64,000 nt of DNA from Pagrus major. Taxonomy: Eukaryota > Chordata > Actinopteri > Spariformes > Sparidae. Made by a program: the position numbers and the translations under genes. The stretch is taken from positions 29,017,315-29,081,314 of the forward strand of contig NC_133232.1 in assembly GCF_040436345.1 (NCBI RefSeq), read 5' to 3'. Below are positions 1 through 12,076 of this stretch, piece by piece. The notes under the pieces are model-generated. The model was not told the DNA's origin and did not search any database. It saw only the letters and a list, made by a program, of their open reading frames with translations. Numbering within the stretch: the first letter of the stretch is position 1; each line of letters begins with the position of its first letter.

Positions 1-1454
1 AGAAGCAATAAATATATCCGGATGGAGAAAAAAAAAGGGGACATAAAACAGTGAGGCACAGGCACAAGGGGACATTCAGTTCACAGTCCCTCTCTTTGAA
101 AACTGCTCTCTGAAAAGGCTCCTGTTTCTGCGGTTTCTAAGTGACGAGAGGGTTCGGTCAAGAGCTGCAGGGTTGTTATAAAAGGTCCACTCGGCTGTTT
201 TAAGTCTCAGATGGTTTGCTTGAATCTGATGCCAATTATCAGATTAAAGGGTCCAGAGGAAAAAAAAAACCCTGTGATCCAGTTAATAAATCCCCATTTG
301 CTTATAGAAACTGTCGTGGGGCCCTCACAGCATGTCAGCTTGAACGGTCCTGATCCCTCGGCCCACCGCGTTGGCACATTAACGTCTTTGACTCAGTCTG
401 ACTTACACATGAGGGATGAACTCTGTCCAATACGGAGCCGTTACAGGCTTTGACTTGACGCAGCGCCATTTCCATGGAAATTGAAGGTATGCCTGCTCAC
501 ACATACCCGGCGTGAACTCACTCATCTGGAATCCTCCAGGCTGAACAAGCTCAGCGCCGACAGCTACCAGTAATGACATATATTAGGGAATCCTGCACAA
601 ACATTATGAAGAAAGTTAAACACAAGTGTCCCACAGATGGCTGGTAACCTGCTGGCTTTCATCTCATTTGTTTTCCTCGCTCGCCTGTCACACGGCGACA
701 GACTAATAACGCACTTCCCTGAAAAGTGGTCGCGCGTTAATGAACACGACAGGTTTTTTCTCCAGAGAGGAGGAAAAAGCGGGTCTCTGAGGATTTCTGT
801 CTTGTTTTGTTTTCTTAAATGAATCATCTTGGAAAGTGTGAGTGTGTGAGTCGGTCAGAGACAGCGACCGAGAGTGTGTGAGGACTGGAGGGGTCAGAGG
901 TCGCTGACCTTCAGGACCTCAGTGTTAAAGTGACAGAAAAATACATCGCTGACTCTCGCTCTTGTTTGTAATAATGTCTTTTCTGCTAATGGAAACAGTA
1001 GTGAGCTGCTGTCCGATCTGCCCTACAAAGGCAAACAGCATTAAGAAGCAGTGAATTAAGTCTATAGGCGTATTTCAGGGAATAAATGTATCTGTGTCTG
1101 TCTTCTATTAAATGTGTTAATATAATATGTTGAGCTGACTCGTTTGGATTTAACTACAAATCCTCATTTACATAATGTGGAAAAACAAACTGACTCCCAA
1201 GATGTCAGTTCATCAAAACTCTTATTTTTCAAGTAACCGGAGAAAGTTTCAGCTGAGTTACGACCAAGTAGTCACTGCGTTTCGTCTTCCACTTCCATGT
1301 CAGTGGAGAAACTGGTGTTAATCGCAGTAAATTTGAACATCGTGCCATTTATGTTAGTTTTCCACGAAGAAGACCTCTTAAGTTCTCAATCGTTTTGGCT
1401 CGTGACGCTGTAAAATGAAGCAATATTTACAGTGAACGGCCTTAATGTGCATAT

Positions 1455-1560
1455 CAGAATCAGAATCAGAATCAGAATCAGAAATCCTTTATTTGTCCCG
1501 CAAATGGGGAAATTCCTTAGTCACAGCAGCCAAAGGACAGTATCACACTTAAACAATAAT
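1455..1560 (-). repeat. LINE/SINE-type 3' tail with hexamer microsatellite
   Basis: Four tandem copies of the hexamer CAGAAT lead into the motif CCTTTATTTGTCCCGCAAAT and then GGGGAAATTCCTTAG. A short tandem tail joined to a sequence of this type is the usual look of the 3' end of fish non-LTR elements and the SINEs that borrow their tails, read here from the minus strand. No coding part of the element is recognisable next to it, so this is a 5'-truncated insertion. The exact family is not assigned. Confidence 0.5.
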
Positions 1561-2028
1561 AAAAAGTAAAAAATAAACAATATAATAGAGATAAGAAATA
1601 GAATTAACTCGTATATATATAGTATTTACAATATGACATAGTATTTATAATATAACTCATCAGCAGTTCAACTAAACAGTAAATTTTCCTTCTCAGATTG
1701 TTTTAATAGACGAGAGGAGGTGAGAGTATCGACCACTTCACAAGAAACATCTAAACTAAAAGAATAATAAGCAGAAGGAGCTTAAAGTCATAAATGTGAA
1801 GCCTGCAGGGGGCAACTTCGCTGGTTGCAAGAAGAAGTCCGATTGTTTATAAGCTTATGAGAAAATGACTCTACTTCTCACTTGATTTATTACCTGAGTA
1901 AACATTTTCCTCGTGAGTTTATGGTCTCAATCTCTTGTTTCCAGTCTTCTTCAAAACAGCACGACTGTTATTTAGTAAATTTTGGTCCCATTTACAGTAA
2001 AACAGACGATAAAGCAGAGTGAGGCTAC

Positions 2029-2110
2029 CTTGTGATTGTGATTGTCCTGGAGGTCACAGTCGTTCTCCTCCAGCTCGACCATCTCATCCAAATACGGTCG
2101 CTTCCTGCTC
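2029..2110 (-). other. Candidate orphan coding exon
   Basis: On the minus strand a polypyrimidine tract ending TTTTTTAG precedes 82 bases that end in AAG before GTAGCC, a plausible donor. After one leading base the frame gives 27 codons with no stop, reading SRKRPYLDEMVELEEND and then CDLQDNHNHK. The acidic, charged composition looks more protein-like than most of the surrounding sequence. I do not recognise the family and found no partner exon on either side within the window. It could be one exon of a gene lying mostly to the left, or chance. Confidence 0.25.
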
Positions 2111-3792
2111 CTAAAAAACAAGATGGCGATCGACATAATGCCAACAAAGGAAGGCCACAAACCAACTCTTTCCTGATGATCCTCTTGACTTCACCATCAG
2201 GTCGAAATTGATTGGCATTGTCACAGTGTGCATGTCGGCATTTAGCTCGATGCACTGTTGTGCCAGAGAACGAGGCCTTACAGAGTTGCTAACAACGCTG
2301 CAGACTCTTTGTCTTACTGTTTTTACACATAACCATCAGGGCCGTGAAGACATCTTAACGTCTTTGGCGAGGATCGTATTTACTTTGCTTCACCGCCTGA
2401 TAGCTCTGGTATTTCCACTGACCAGACAGCTGCTCAATCAAATCCAATGACTGACCTGATGCTCGGGAAATTAAATGACCGTTCCACCTGGTGTCTGTGT
2501 ACGAACAAGCGCAGATTGTGACGTGGAGCTCATGGTCTGCAGTGCAGCGTGGAAAAAATTACACCATCAAACAGAGGCAGTAGTGTGTCAGTGTCACAGG
2601 GTCGATTCTCGGTCCAGGAATTTTTCTTTCATCTGGAGCTGACGAGTCCTCCATGCGTCCAATTGCGTGACCTTCCAAATGCCAAAGACATGCGAGTCAG
2701 GCGAATTTATGGTCTAAAATCTGTGCTGTGAGGGTCTGTATTAATCATGTGATGGACTAGAAACCTCTCCAAATTTTATTTTCCACCTCCCACTGCAATC
2801 CTTGCAGCCCCTCGTGACCCTTGACTGGAAAAAAGCAGGTAAAGCCTGAACAATTGAATGAACACTTTCAGACAAAACAAACGGTTTCGGAAACGAAAGA
2901 TTTACTACCCACAGCTGTTTTTAACAGTTTTAAGTCTGATTTGTCCTTTAAACTGTCAAATATACTGCAGGTGCCTCTTTTGAAAAGCCTTGAAACACGT
3001 GTAAGACAAGGAACTGCTAATCAGCACAACAGACAGGAGACAGGTGGGACACTGGACCCGGAGAGGTTATCTTTTATCTTGACAAGACTTCTTACCGTGC
3101 ACATACATTTACACAGGTTGACAAATTGAGAACGATGTACAGGAAGGTTTCCATTATGTGTAAGAAGCTTTGAAAAGTTTTACTTTTTTGGAAAATATAT
3201 CAGCTTAGAGTTAGAGCTACTATATTGTACTGAAAAACCAGAAAAAGAAATAATCTTACAACATTTGTCTTCTTGCCTTAAGTTAGATAAGAAGATTAGG
3301 CAACGCAATTTTATTTGCATTGCACATTTTATACATGAGGACAATTAAATGTGTTTTAAAGATCCAGCAAAGGTGAATTAACAGTTTAAAAAGACAATGA
3401 TACAAAACTACTGCAGTTTAAATCATGTGGGATAAAAAGATAACAGAACACAAATGCACAACTAAATTAAATTCAAACAACCTGTCCTCATAAAAAAAAA
3501 ACAACAACAACCACATAGGTCAACTGTGAAATCAGCTTAGTACGACCCATATTTAAGTTTCTTGTTGGGCGGCAGCCTCTAGTGGCTGTAGTAAAGGTAT
3601 TATGGCAGCAAAGGAGGAAGTCAGGTGACGTAGTGAAGTTACATAAATAATGTAGGTAAGGTTCGTAACTGAAGTAACCACAATGTTTGCCTAACCTAAC
3701 CAAGTTTTAGTGCCTTCACGAACCAAACAGCGAGCGTATGATGAATGTTAGGAATACCCGTTGTTTTGGGAACGGTGATATATGTACTCGAA

Positions 3793-4180
3793 ATACTGGA
3801 AAACCTAGAGCCAGCAGCTTGCTAGTTTAGCTTAGCATAAAGACTAAAAAACAGGGGGGAACAATATCTGCAGAGTTGTACAAAATCTAAAATGTAGAAA
3901 CAAATGTTTGTAGTCCTGTTGGGAGTTTTGTGCAAGACTATTTCTTGGTACCACTTTTAACACTTCAGTTTTTGTACAGATTAAACAAACAAGACACAAC
4001 ATGTCAGCACGTGTGTTGAGCTTTAGAAGTGCTTGTAGACTGAGCGAGTTTCCGTTGAATGTAGCCCGGCTCGCTGTTTGCCTCTGTGCCCAAGTCTTTA
4101 TGCTAAGCTAACCACCTGCTCGCCCTGACGTGAGCTCGGTATTGATCTCCTCCTCTCGAAATGTCCGACTACTCCTTTAA
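3793..4180. mobile_element. Inverted-repeat (MITE-like) element remnant
   Basis: The left arm around 3817-3845 contains GTTTAGCTTAGCATAAAGAC. The right arm around 4095-4112 contains its reverse complement, GTCTTTATGCTAAGCTAA. The interior has no reading frame of note. The GCTTAGCATAAAGACT signature is very common in teleost genomes from general knowledge. A related partial copy lies near 41062-41170. The outer limits are approximate. Confidence 0.5.
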
Positions 4181-4305
4181 TAACTGTATCTTCTGCCTCG
4201 TATAGTTTTAATGTTTTCGAGCAGAAACTTTCTGGGAGGAAGAGCGGAAAGAAGAGGACGGAAAGAGAGGAATCCACAGCTAACAGAGGCCAAGTTTCTC
4301 CATGC

Positions 4306-4308
<3 letters not shown>

Positions 4309-4343
<35 letters not shown>
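4309..4343. repeat. (CA)n microsatellite
   Basis: An uninterrupted AC dinucleotide run of about 35 bases. It produces long runs of alternating residues in overlapping frames on both strands, which are artefacts and not proteins. Confidence 0.95.
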
Positions 4344-4345
<2 letters not shown>

Positions 4346-5723
4346 GGAAACCTCTTGTGCTCGCTCTGTGCAGCAGAGACTCAGGCAGTGATACCATCAT
4401 CACGCAGCGTGCTTACAGAGTTACACATTTACACCTCTCTGGCCCTCTGCCTGCTACCTTCCTCCCATCCTCAATGATTTCCCTCCACATTTCTCGGGGA
4501 ATATACCTTTACACTTAATCTGTCAACACCGCACTACTTCACGGCGCAGGAACAGTACCAGCTGAGGATTTTATTACAGGGATGAGGAGCAGGTTCGGTA
4601 GGTGTTTTCCTCCGGGGTGACATTTGCTCCGATGGACAACAGCGGCCACATTGTGCTTGACGGCCCTGACTTGTGTCCTTGTTGGGAGATTCCTCAGCAT
4701 TCCTGAAAGCACTGTCGCCGTGACTGGGAGCTCTGTTTCGGCACCCCCGAAGCTTCGAAAGCCCCACGGGAGCGTCGCTCGCACGGCTTCCCAAATTCCT
4801 CAGGTTTGCAGAAATCCTAAACGAAAGACGAAAGACCTCTTGGAGATCAAGGTCAGGCGAGCAGAGGACGAGGCGAAACGCTGCCGCCAACATGCCCCGA
4901 CAGTCCTCTTTGCCTGCCAGCCACCAGTTTGTCTTCACTTCTCTCTTTCGGCTCTTGGCACAGATGATAATTAGAAATGCCAAACACAAGACTTTTATTG
5001 CTCGGTGTAGCTGTAGGCGTCCAATAAAAGTGCCAAATACCTGATATGATGAAAAGAAAAACACTTATAATCTGCGACTGAGTCATAAAATCATCAGACA
5101 TGTTGGTTCACCAGACTGAACGTTAAATCTTTAGGCTATAACAGGGCCGAGATGAAAACGCTGCAGACTTGATCTGAACTATATGACAGTATAATGTCTC
5201 AAAACATGCGTCAGTATCATACTTCATAGAAAAACATCGGTTTTCTTGCAGGCTTGACTTTGCAACTTGACTGAAAAGTGTAAAAAAAGATGTGTTCCCG
5301 TTTCATAAAATTCAGTAGAGGAACTTAAAATGGGCTTTGTCAGCAAATGTGTATACAAGCTGCTGAAACAGCAAGTTTTCTGCTTGCTGACTGAAGTTAA
5401 AGTGGCAACAGAGGACGTTTCCCCCCCAGTGTTTTCAAGTGGTAGTACTGTGTATTATTTAGTCTTTAATAGAAATGGACCTTGCTTTTCCCGGGTGCCT
5501 GGTGGCCGACGCAAACGTCTAGTAATAGCGAGGTTTATAAGGAACAATCCAGATTTGCAGATTTAAATATGTTTTATCATATTGGATTAGGCTTCATTGA
5601 TTTAAAGGGGAATGTTGGGCCTTGGCGGAGGTATGCGCTCTACTGAGTATATGTGCTAATTCGCAAATGTGAGCGTGCTAACATGCTAAATGGAGACCAT
5701 TGACGGTATGTACATGTACGAAC

Positions 5724-5915
5724 CACAACTGGCCACCTGTTGAATTCAAACTCCCAACAAATAATGGCTTCATATTGTCAGAGTAACCGCTAGTAACTAT
5801 AGTCCATTTAGCCATCCATGAGTGTAGCTAGCCAACTGTTAGCTTGTTAGCTCAGTTAGCCGTGCAGCTAGCCGGACTACCTTGGGAGTGTTGGTGTTTA
5901 TACCGCTAGCACAGG
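5724..5915 (+). repeat. Dispersed TAGC-rich repeat, copy 1
   Basis: The segment starts near GGCCACCTGTTGAATTCAAA, passes through AGAGTAACCGCTAG and the GTTAGCTCAGTTAGC core, and ends near GGGAGTGTTGGT. The same order of motifs is found at 41184-41380 in the same orientation and at 61893-62037 reversed, so this is an interspersed family with at least three members in the window. No coding content was seen. It could be a MITE or a SINE without recognisable promoter boxes. Confidence 0.6.
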
Positions 5916-6479
5916 AGCTTCTGTCCTGTTTGAATTACGCCATGAATCACATATGTAGTATGTAGATGTTTGTTAATTAAACATAATTATCTTTTAAATT
6001 GGTTAACAGCATATATGTAGTTTTATGGCACAATTCAAGAGGAATCAATAAATATTTGTCTCTCACCACCATACAAAGTTTTGTGAAAAATAAGGTCCCA
6101 TGGGGTCGACCAGATGAGGTCAGAAATGTTACTTCTACATACTTTTTATTTCATTTTTGAATGTTTTTAATGTTGGACTGCATAGAGCATCTTTAATATT
6201 AGCATGCTGATATTAGCATTTAGCTCAAATCTCCAGTTCCCAGCAAGTACAGTCTCACAGAGCTGCTAGCACCACTGGAGACGATTAGCTTATAAACAAA
6301 CCTACAAACATCATTTTTCATAAATATTTTTACTTTCTACTTGATATAAAGACTTAAATCTGATTTTCTCCACGTTTTATTTCATGTTTAGGAATGTAAA
6401 AACGCGTATAAAGTGTGAGAATAAGCTTTAATCGATGGTTTACATCCGACCACTAGCTAACAGGCTAACAGGCTAGCTG

Positions 6480-6832
6480 TCAGTCAGCGGGCAGGCTGCG
6501 GGGCGGAGGCGGCGCTAGGACCGTGAGGACGGACGCCTCGCAGGGCAAACACTCCTGCTCAGACAAGAGACTTTTATTTGTGGCTCTGTGTCTGTCTGAG
6601 CCGGGCAGGTCTCACAAGAACCGCTCGGTCCACTGAGACTCCTTATTTATTTATACCCGCTGTTATAAAGAGCGAGTGAAGACTTTGCTTTTGCGGAGGA
6701 CCGGAGAGAAAAGTACCTGCCGGTGACCGGAGATGATGAGGGGAACCTGGGGAAGGATCGAGAAGGAGTCGTCCGATGGGGAGGACAGCTTGACTGGGAT
6801 GTGAACACGAACCATCGATCTCTAATCAGGAG
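6480..6832 (+). promoter_or_regulatory. Likely promoter and 5' noncoding exon of prss23
   Basis: A GC- and CpG-rich block starts at about 6485 (GCGGGGCGGAGGCGGCGC), in contrast to AT-rich flanks. It runs into sequence with no long frame that ends TCAGGAG before GTAATC at 6832/6833, a reasonable splice donor. The prss23 coding exon opens after a CAG acceptor at 8411-8413. That gives a simple model of a noncoding first exon and a 1.6 kb intron. The transcription start is not determined. Confidence 0.5.
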
Positions 6833-8430
6833 GTAATCACAGTAGATTAAATGGTTTGAGTGAGATTTTTGTTTAATTTTTTAGGCATCCCACAGGAGAG
6901 ATGTTGTATTTACAGGTCTGTGCATGAACACAAATCAGGATTTTTACACTCTTGCTTAGACAGGTGTAAGTATATTATTTTAATGTATGGTAAAATATTA
7001 AATAAATTAAATATTATGAGGTTTCTTTTTCTTCTCTGAGTCAGTTTACAAACTTTTTCATAGTCTTAAACATCTTCAACCATCTCACCTGAGGGGGAAC
7101 TTGTGTTTTGGACAGATAAACTTCATTTGACTCGTTATATAAAGTTATATCACATTTAGTGAGTCTTCTGCAGACTTCAGACCAGCAATCTGGAGTGATT
7201 TGGATGCCTGCATGTGTTATTTGTGAACTGAAAGACTAAACTTTTTTGCATTTTCCCTTTAATATGCAATACATTTCCACCTTAATCACCAAAATCATTA
7301 ACTCTCCTTCTGTCTCTCTGTGGTTTTATGTTGCTGCTCTTCCTCGGGGGACGTCCTCTGGATCGTTTCGCTGATGTGTCTGCAGAATAACCTTTAAAAC
7401 CTCAGGAGAAGCTGCGGTTTTGGTTTACAGCTGGGCATTTTTGTCTGGAGAGTCAAACATGGTGTTTAAACGCTGACACACGCTCTGAACACACACGACT
7501 TTACCAGCCAATTTACCACTTCAGATCCTCTGTAGCTGTCATGCGTCTGACACGTCAACGTGGAGGGAAACGTACACTTTCCCTGCTCACAGGAGCTCCT
7601 TTTTGTGTTTCTCTGCCTCCTTTGTAGTGTTACACAGGGCAGCACATAGGTGTGTAGACAGACCCCACCCCGCCCTTTGTTAGGAATAATACTCTGTCTT
7701 TGCCGCCGTGCCTCGACTTGTTTCTTTTCACTTTTTACACACCTGCTGTCTTCGTGCCATGAGTGCCTCAGGGTCCACAGCCTTCAGAGGGGATCAAGTA
7801 TCTCCTTGTGCCTGCTAATCTGCCCTGAAAGCCTCAACGTGCACTGTGAAGGAGTTAATGTTTGATGGAAAACAACTTCGTACCTCTGAGCTGCTACAAA
7901 TATTTGATTCGAGGGGTTTTACTCTGTTGTTCACCTCGTCAGTCTTGTGGATCCACGTCTAGGAACACGATATGATGTTTCAAGTAATTACACACTGCAT
8001 TTCTTTTCCTCTCAGCGCGTGAACCGCTCAGCAATGTCTGCGACCACTTCGCTTCCTCTCTAATTGAACTTTTCTCCCCTCTGGAATTTGTACCAAACCG
8101 ATATTAAAATGCTCGTTCGCCTCAATCGTGATGAAATCCTATTTTCCTGGTAATCTATATTGTAGGAACAAGAGGTCCATTGTTGCCTCGCCACACCAGA
8201 TGAAACTCAGGCCTGCGTTGCAACATTTGATTTTGCAAGCTGACCTCACTTGCATAGGCTGTGATTTATAATCAACGGTGAAGGAGTCCAGATTTATGTG
8301 GGATTAGTTTGTTGGACTGTTTGTTCTGGTATGTTTTCCATTTTCTTGACAAACAATCGAGGAATTCCTGCAAATCTTTTTCTCATGTTTGTGATTAATT
8401 TCTGTCGTTGCAGTGTTTTCCGTCGCCGCG

Positions 8431-9552
8431 ATGACGCCACACCTGCTCCTGCTCCTCCTGCTCCTCCTCCCCCTCAGCCTGTCCTTTCTGCAGCCTCCTC
8501 ACCACCCGCCCGTCCACATCCCCACGCTGGTCCCTCACGCACCGACGCCTCTCATCCGCTCCCGCTTCAGCGCTCACACTCAGCTGGACTTCACCACTCA
8601 CTGCAACTCCAGCTGCTTCCACCAAGGAGAGCAGGAGGCCCTGAAGGAGGAGCTCACGGAGAAACTGGCCTTTGAGACACTGTACGCCGACGGCTCCCGC
8701 ACTCTCACTACGGTAGATGTTGAGGCCGATGAGGAGATTGATGGGGATCACCTTGCCCTTCCTCCTAGAGTGAGGCCCAGGCACAGACGTGTGAGGCGTC
8801 AGATCTATGGAGCAGATGGACGTTTTAACATCCAAGGTGACAACTTCCTGTTGGATTACCCTTTCTCCACAGCTGTGCGCATCTCCACCGGCTGCACCGG
8901 CGTTCTCGTGTCTCAGCAGCACGTCCTCACAGCTGCCCACTGTGTGCACGATGGGAAGGATTATGTGAAGGGGGCGCGCAAGCTCAGGGTGGGCTTCCTG
9001 ATTCCTCCGTCCATCAACGGCACCGATGTGGGCCTCACTTCTGCGAAGAAGCCTCTGGTCCGCTGGGTGAGGGTGAAGCGTACCCGCGTGCCTAAGGGCT
9101 GGATCCAGGGCCCTCAGGAGGTCAGCATGGACTTTGATTATGCCCTGCTGGAGCTGCGTTGGCCTCACAGACGTCCCTTCATGCGCCTCTCCGTGGCTCC
9201 CTCCTCCGATGACCTGGCGGGGAATCGCATCCACTTCTCTGGTTTTGACAGCGACAGATCCGGAGAGCTGGTGTACAGATTTTGTCCAGTAGAAGAAGAG
9301 TCCAGTGATCTGATATACCAGCACTGTGACGCCCGACCTGGAGCCAGCGGCTCGGGAGTGTACGGCCGAGTGTGGGACAACGGGTTAGAGCGCTGGGAGA
9401 GGAAGGTCATCGGCATCTTCTCTGGACACCAGTGGCTGGAGATCGACGGGGAGAACCGGGATTACAATGTGGCCGTGCGCATCACTCCTCTGAAGTTTGC
9501 TCAGATCTGTTACTGGGTGCACGGGAACCGACTAGACTGTGTCCAGGACTGA
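8431..9552 (+). CDS. prss23: Serine protease 23 (PRSS23), secreted trypsin-like protease
   Basis: The 373-residue product has a leucine-rich signal peptide (about residues 1-18), a propeptide, a basic convertase-like site RHRRVRR at 117-123 followed by QIYG, and a chymotrypsin-fold domain to the end. The catalytic triad is visible as His170 in LTAAHC, Asp236 in DFDYALLEL and Ser306 in GASGSGVY. The serine motif GASGSG, rather than GDSGGP, and the C-terminal ITPLKFAQICYW block are typical of the PRSS23/PRSS35 group. The length and the RQIYG and GCTGVLV blocks fit PRSS23 (about 380 residues) better than PRSS35. The ATG at 8431 is chosen because upstream in-frame codons lie between it and the splice acceptor at 8413 without another ATG. 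The whole CDS sits in one exon, as I recall for the mammalian gene. In mammals the protein is secreted and has been tied to ovarian remodelling and endothelial-mesenchymal change. Its natural substrates remain poorly known. Confidence 0.93.
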   Translation: MTPHLLLLLLLLLPLSLSFLQPPHHPPVHIPTLVPHAPTPLIRSRFSAHTQLDFTTHCNSSCFHQGEQEALKEELTEKLAFETLYADGSRTLTTVDVEADEEIDGDHLALPPRVRPRHRRVRRQIYGADGRFNIQGDNFLLDYPFSTAVRISTGCTGVLVSQQHVLTAAHCVHDGKDYVKGARKLRVGFLIPPSINGTDVGLTSAKKPLVRWVRVKRTRVPKGWIQGPQEVSMDFDYALLELRWPHRRPFMRLSVAPSSDDLAGNRIHFSGFDSDRSGELVYRFCPVEEESSDLIYQHCDARPGASGSGVYGRVWDNGLERWERKVIGIFSGHQWLEIDGENRDYNVAVRITPLKFAQICYWVHGNRLDCVQD

Positions 9553-10191
9553 GACGGTTTGACAGGATAGCGTGAAAAACAAAAGAAAGCACAAAGTGAC
9601 TATAAAAACACAGGGTGAGACACCTTACTTCCACTAAAGAAAGACGAGTGAAACTGGATTTAATCCATTTAAAAATAACACTGTTCAGTGACACACCAGT
9701 AAAGGAGACCTACTCAGTCACTTTTGGATCCAGTTTCACTGAATGTGTTTAATTTTCTCCCTGTAACCTCTGGGCCTATTAAACAGATCTGCTGTGAGAT
9801 CATCACCACGGCATCTTTTAATATGTTTCTGCCCGCAGTCAGATTAATAACACACTCAGTGTTTCCACAGTATTAAACTAAACCACTTTTTACAAGAGGG
9901 GGGAAAAAAAACACTTCTCCTCGTGTGTGCAGCGCGTGTCAGTAGCAGCAGATTATTTTCCTACTGTGGATGACGGCAGACTGTTGACATTTTACATCTT
10001 TCCTGCTCTGTTTTCTGACTTTGGGGAAATGGTTTGGTATTTTATAGCTCTTCAAAAAAAAATCATTCAGTTTGTGGACGCCACTGATGCTTCTTGACCT
10101 GACGTTTCAGCAGACAGGATGCTCTTCTTAGTGTGGTCGGAGAGACACGGTGTTAATTTTATTTTTTTGAAAAATGCTTGATATATATTTT

Positions 10192-10197
10192 AATAAA
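10192..10197 (+). terminator. Candidate poly(A) signal for prss23
   Basis: AATAAA in an AT-rich context 640 bases after the stop codon, followed within 35 bases by a GT-rich run, as in a typical downstream element. An ATTAAA at 9778-9783 is a possible earlier alternative. Confidence 0.45.
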
Positions 10198-10212
10198 CAG
10201 AGATTTATAGCA

Positions 10213-10232
10213 GTGTGTGTGTGTGTGTGTGT
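10213..10232. repeat. (GT)n microsatellite
   Basis: Ten GT dinucleotides just downstream of the candidate prss23 poly(A) signal. Confidence 0.9.
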
Positions 10233-10387
10233 CAGTGGTCTTGACTTGGCTTCAGGACTGGTGTCGGGGCTCCCTCCTGTGGTCAGAACAGGTACAGCAG
10301 CATCAATGGAGCTTAGGTGCACCCAGTAATACATTTTAATTTAGTTTGTTAATGATTTTTATGTTTGATTAATCTAATTTCTTATTT

Positions 10388-10695
10388 AAACAGGCACTTT
10401 GTAGTTTTGGAGGAAAAATTCAATCTCAGAATTTTTATATTTACAATATTAATGAAATACAAACTCAGAAATATTTATCTTTTCCATAGCTGAGTAAACA
10501 AGCGGTCCTCAGAACACTGTTTGAAGCTAGAAAGGTGGCAGGGTCCGCCACATATAAACAAAGTAAAACAGGATGAAACTGTTGAACTTCAAGGTCAGTT
10601 TGTTTATTCAGTTGTGAAAACAAAGAGTTTGTTTAGTCATAAAAAATAAATAATCAGCCAATTCTCTTTTTCTTCTGATAAAAATTTCGCAACCC
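10388..10695 (+). mobile_element. MITE family A, copy 1 (degraded ends)
   Basis: Shares with three other copies in the window the order CACTTTGTAGTTTTGGAG, a TTCAAACTCAGAATTTTTAT-like block, the strongly kept core GAAAGGTGGCAGGGTCCGCC and CAGTTTGTTTATTCAGTTGT. The better-preserved members begin TTAAAGG and end CCTTTAA, giving short terminal inverted repeats with TGTAGTTTT next to them. No coding capacity. This is a non-autonomous DNA transposon. The superfamily was not determined. Confidence 0.65.
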
Positions 10696-11177
10696 GGAGA
10701 TGAAGACGTGAATTCGAGCTCTGGGAAGCTGTGATGAGCATTTTTCACATTTTTTTTTTGTACATAAAAGGATTCATCAGTAATGAAAGTCTTTAGTTGC
10801 AGCTCTACTCCAGTTTGGTTTAAACTGAATTTAGAGTTGAATTAACCGATTGGCTAATTAACAGACGATGGCAGTAATTAGTTATTCAAACCAAGACCAT
10901 GTTAAAATTAAATAGTAAACTAAATATCTCTGGGTTTTAAAAAGGTTGTTTTGTCCAGCATTAGTTGGACAAAATAAGTTGTTTGAATACTTCAATTTAG
11001 GCTTTAGGACACAATGATGGGTATTTTTTAAAAATATAACATTTTACAGACAACAATCAGTTGATAATCATACAGGAACACCTGATAGCGATATAAACAC
11101 ATTTTGAAGAGTAGGGTGAAGCGTTTCACAAGTAACAAAAGTGGAAAAAGAGCAGAACAAGTCAGTAGTTTAGTGCT

Positions 11178-11183
11178 TTTTAT
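11178..11183 (-). terminator. Candidate poly(A) signal for the cofilin gene
   Basis: TTTATT on the plus strand reads AATAAA on the minus strand, about 0.9 kb beyond the cofilin stop codon. The interval between them (11184-12076) has no other gene, so it probably is the 3' UTR. Confidence 0.45.
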
Positions 11184-12076
11184 TAGAGATAAGGAGACGA
11201 TACAAAACATCCACCATTCAATATTCAGTCTTAACTCTGACCGCTGGTCTTTCATATACACATCGCTCCCCATCAGACCTTCCTAACACCAAAGTTTTTA
11301 AATCAAGAGGATCCAGGTTTAACAAGTACAAGGAATGTTGTCCGTTTACTACATCAAATGCAATGATTTTCTGACCCAGAACTGGAAATAAAAAGGAATC
11401 ACTCAAGTTTTGGAATTTGCATGTTCAAAAAGAAAAAAAAAAGAAAACGATGGAATAACAAAACAAAAAAAAGAAAAATATATATATTTAACCGTGTTCC
11501 CCCCAGAGAAAGTTTCTTTACATCTTGTGCAATCAAGAGTGAATTAGTTCATATTACAACTAGTCTCAACTACACACACTTACAAAACTTAACTAGAAGT
11601 TTGGCGAAAAAAAAGAAAAATGTAGTTGGAAACGTTTTGTTTGTCGGGATTCAATGGTTGGAAAACTAATTTTTTTTGCCTGTCCCTTTCTCTGCAATCA
11701 TTCAAATGGAACCCGGAGAGAACAAAACCCCGTCCTTAACATAAATTATATGTGTATTTCATTTTACCATCATCCTTCCCTCAGTTGTATCTTACTGTTT
11801 TTCTTAGTGTGTGTTTTGTTCATATTATTTATGTTGCGTGAACTGGATGACAGTCTGCATTTGTGGAATTTTCCTTTCCTTTTGTTTTGTTTTTTTTTTT
11901 GTTTTGTTTTGTCTCTTGACCCCAAACTCACCCGCAATATCCCACCCAGAGAGTCCCGCAATTGGTGCTGGTTCTGCTTTTGCCCTTCACCGAACCACAC
12001 TGGAATGAACGGCTAAACCCAACAGATGTGTCTGAAAGGCCTCGATCGAAGCCGGAGAGGGAGGGGGGGACAATAT

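Larger units (their letters stand above)
1..6479. other. Noncoding, repeat-rich stretch upstream of prss23
   Basis: No gene can be supported here apart from one weak candidate exon (2029-2110, listed separately). The open frames present are short, overlap on both strands and show no recognisable domain. The stretch holds a LINE/SINE-type 3' tail near 1455, a CA microsatellite at 4309, an inverted-repeat element around 3793-4180 and a dispersed repeat at 5724-5915. Base composition becomes GC-rich only from about 6480, where the prss23 promoter begins. Confidence 0.6.

Noticed and set aside
4098-4477. Overlapping frames on both strands through the CA run
   Set aside because: They exist only because a dinucleotide repeat has no stops. 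The residues on either side show no domain and both strands are open.
5330-5566. 78-residue plus-strand frame
   Set aside because: No domain, no splice signals and no neighbouring exon. The length is expected by chance in AT-rich DNA.
8413-8430. Upstream extension of prss23 to a GTG-type start
   Set aside because: A CAG splice acceptor ends at 8413 and there is no ATG before 8431. The signal peptide begins properly at the ATG at 8431.
8395-9324. 309-residue frame antisense to prss23
   Set aside because: It is a shadow of the GC-rich protease exon. The plus frame has a full triad and signal peptide, while the minus frame has no recognisable domain.
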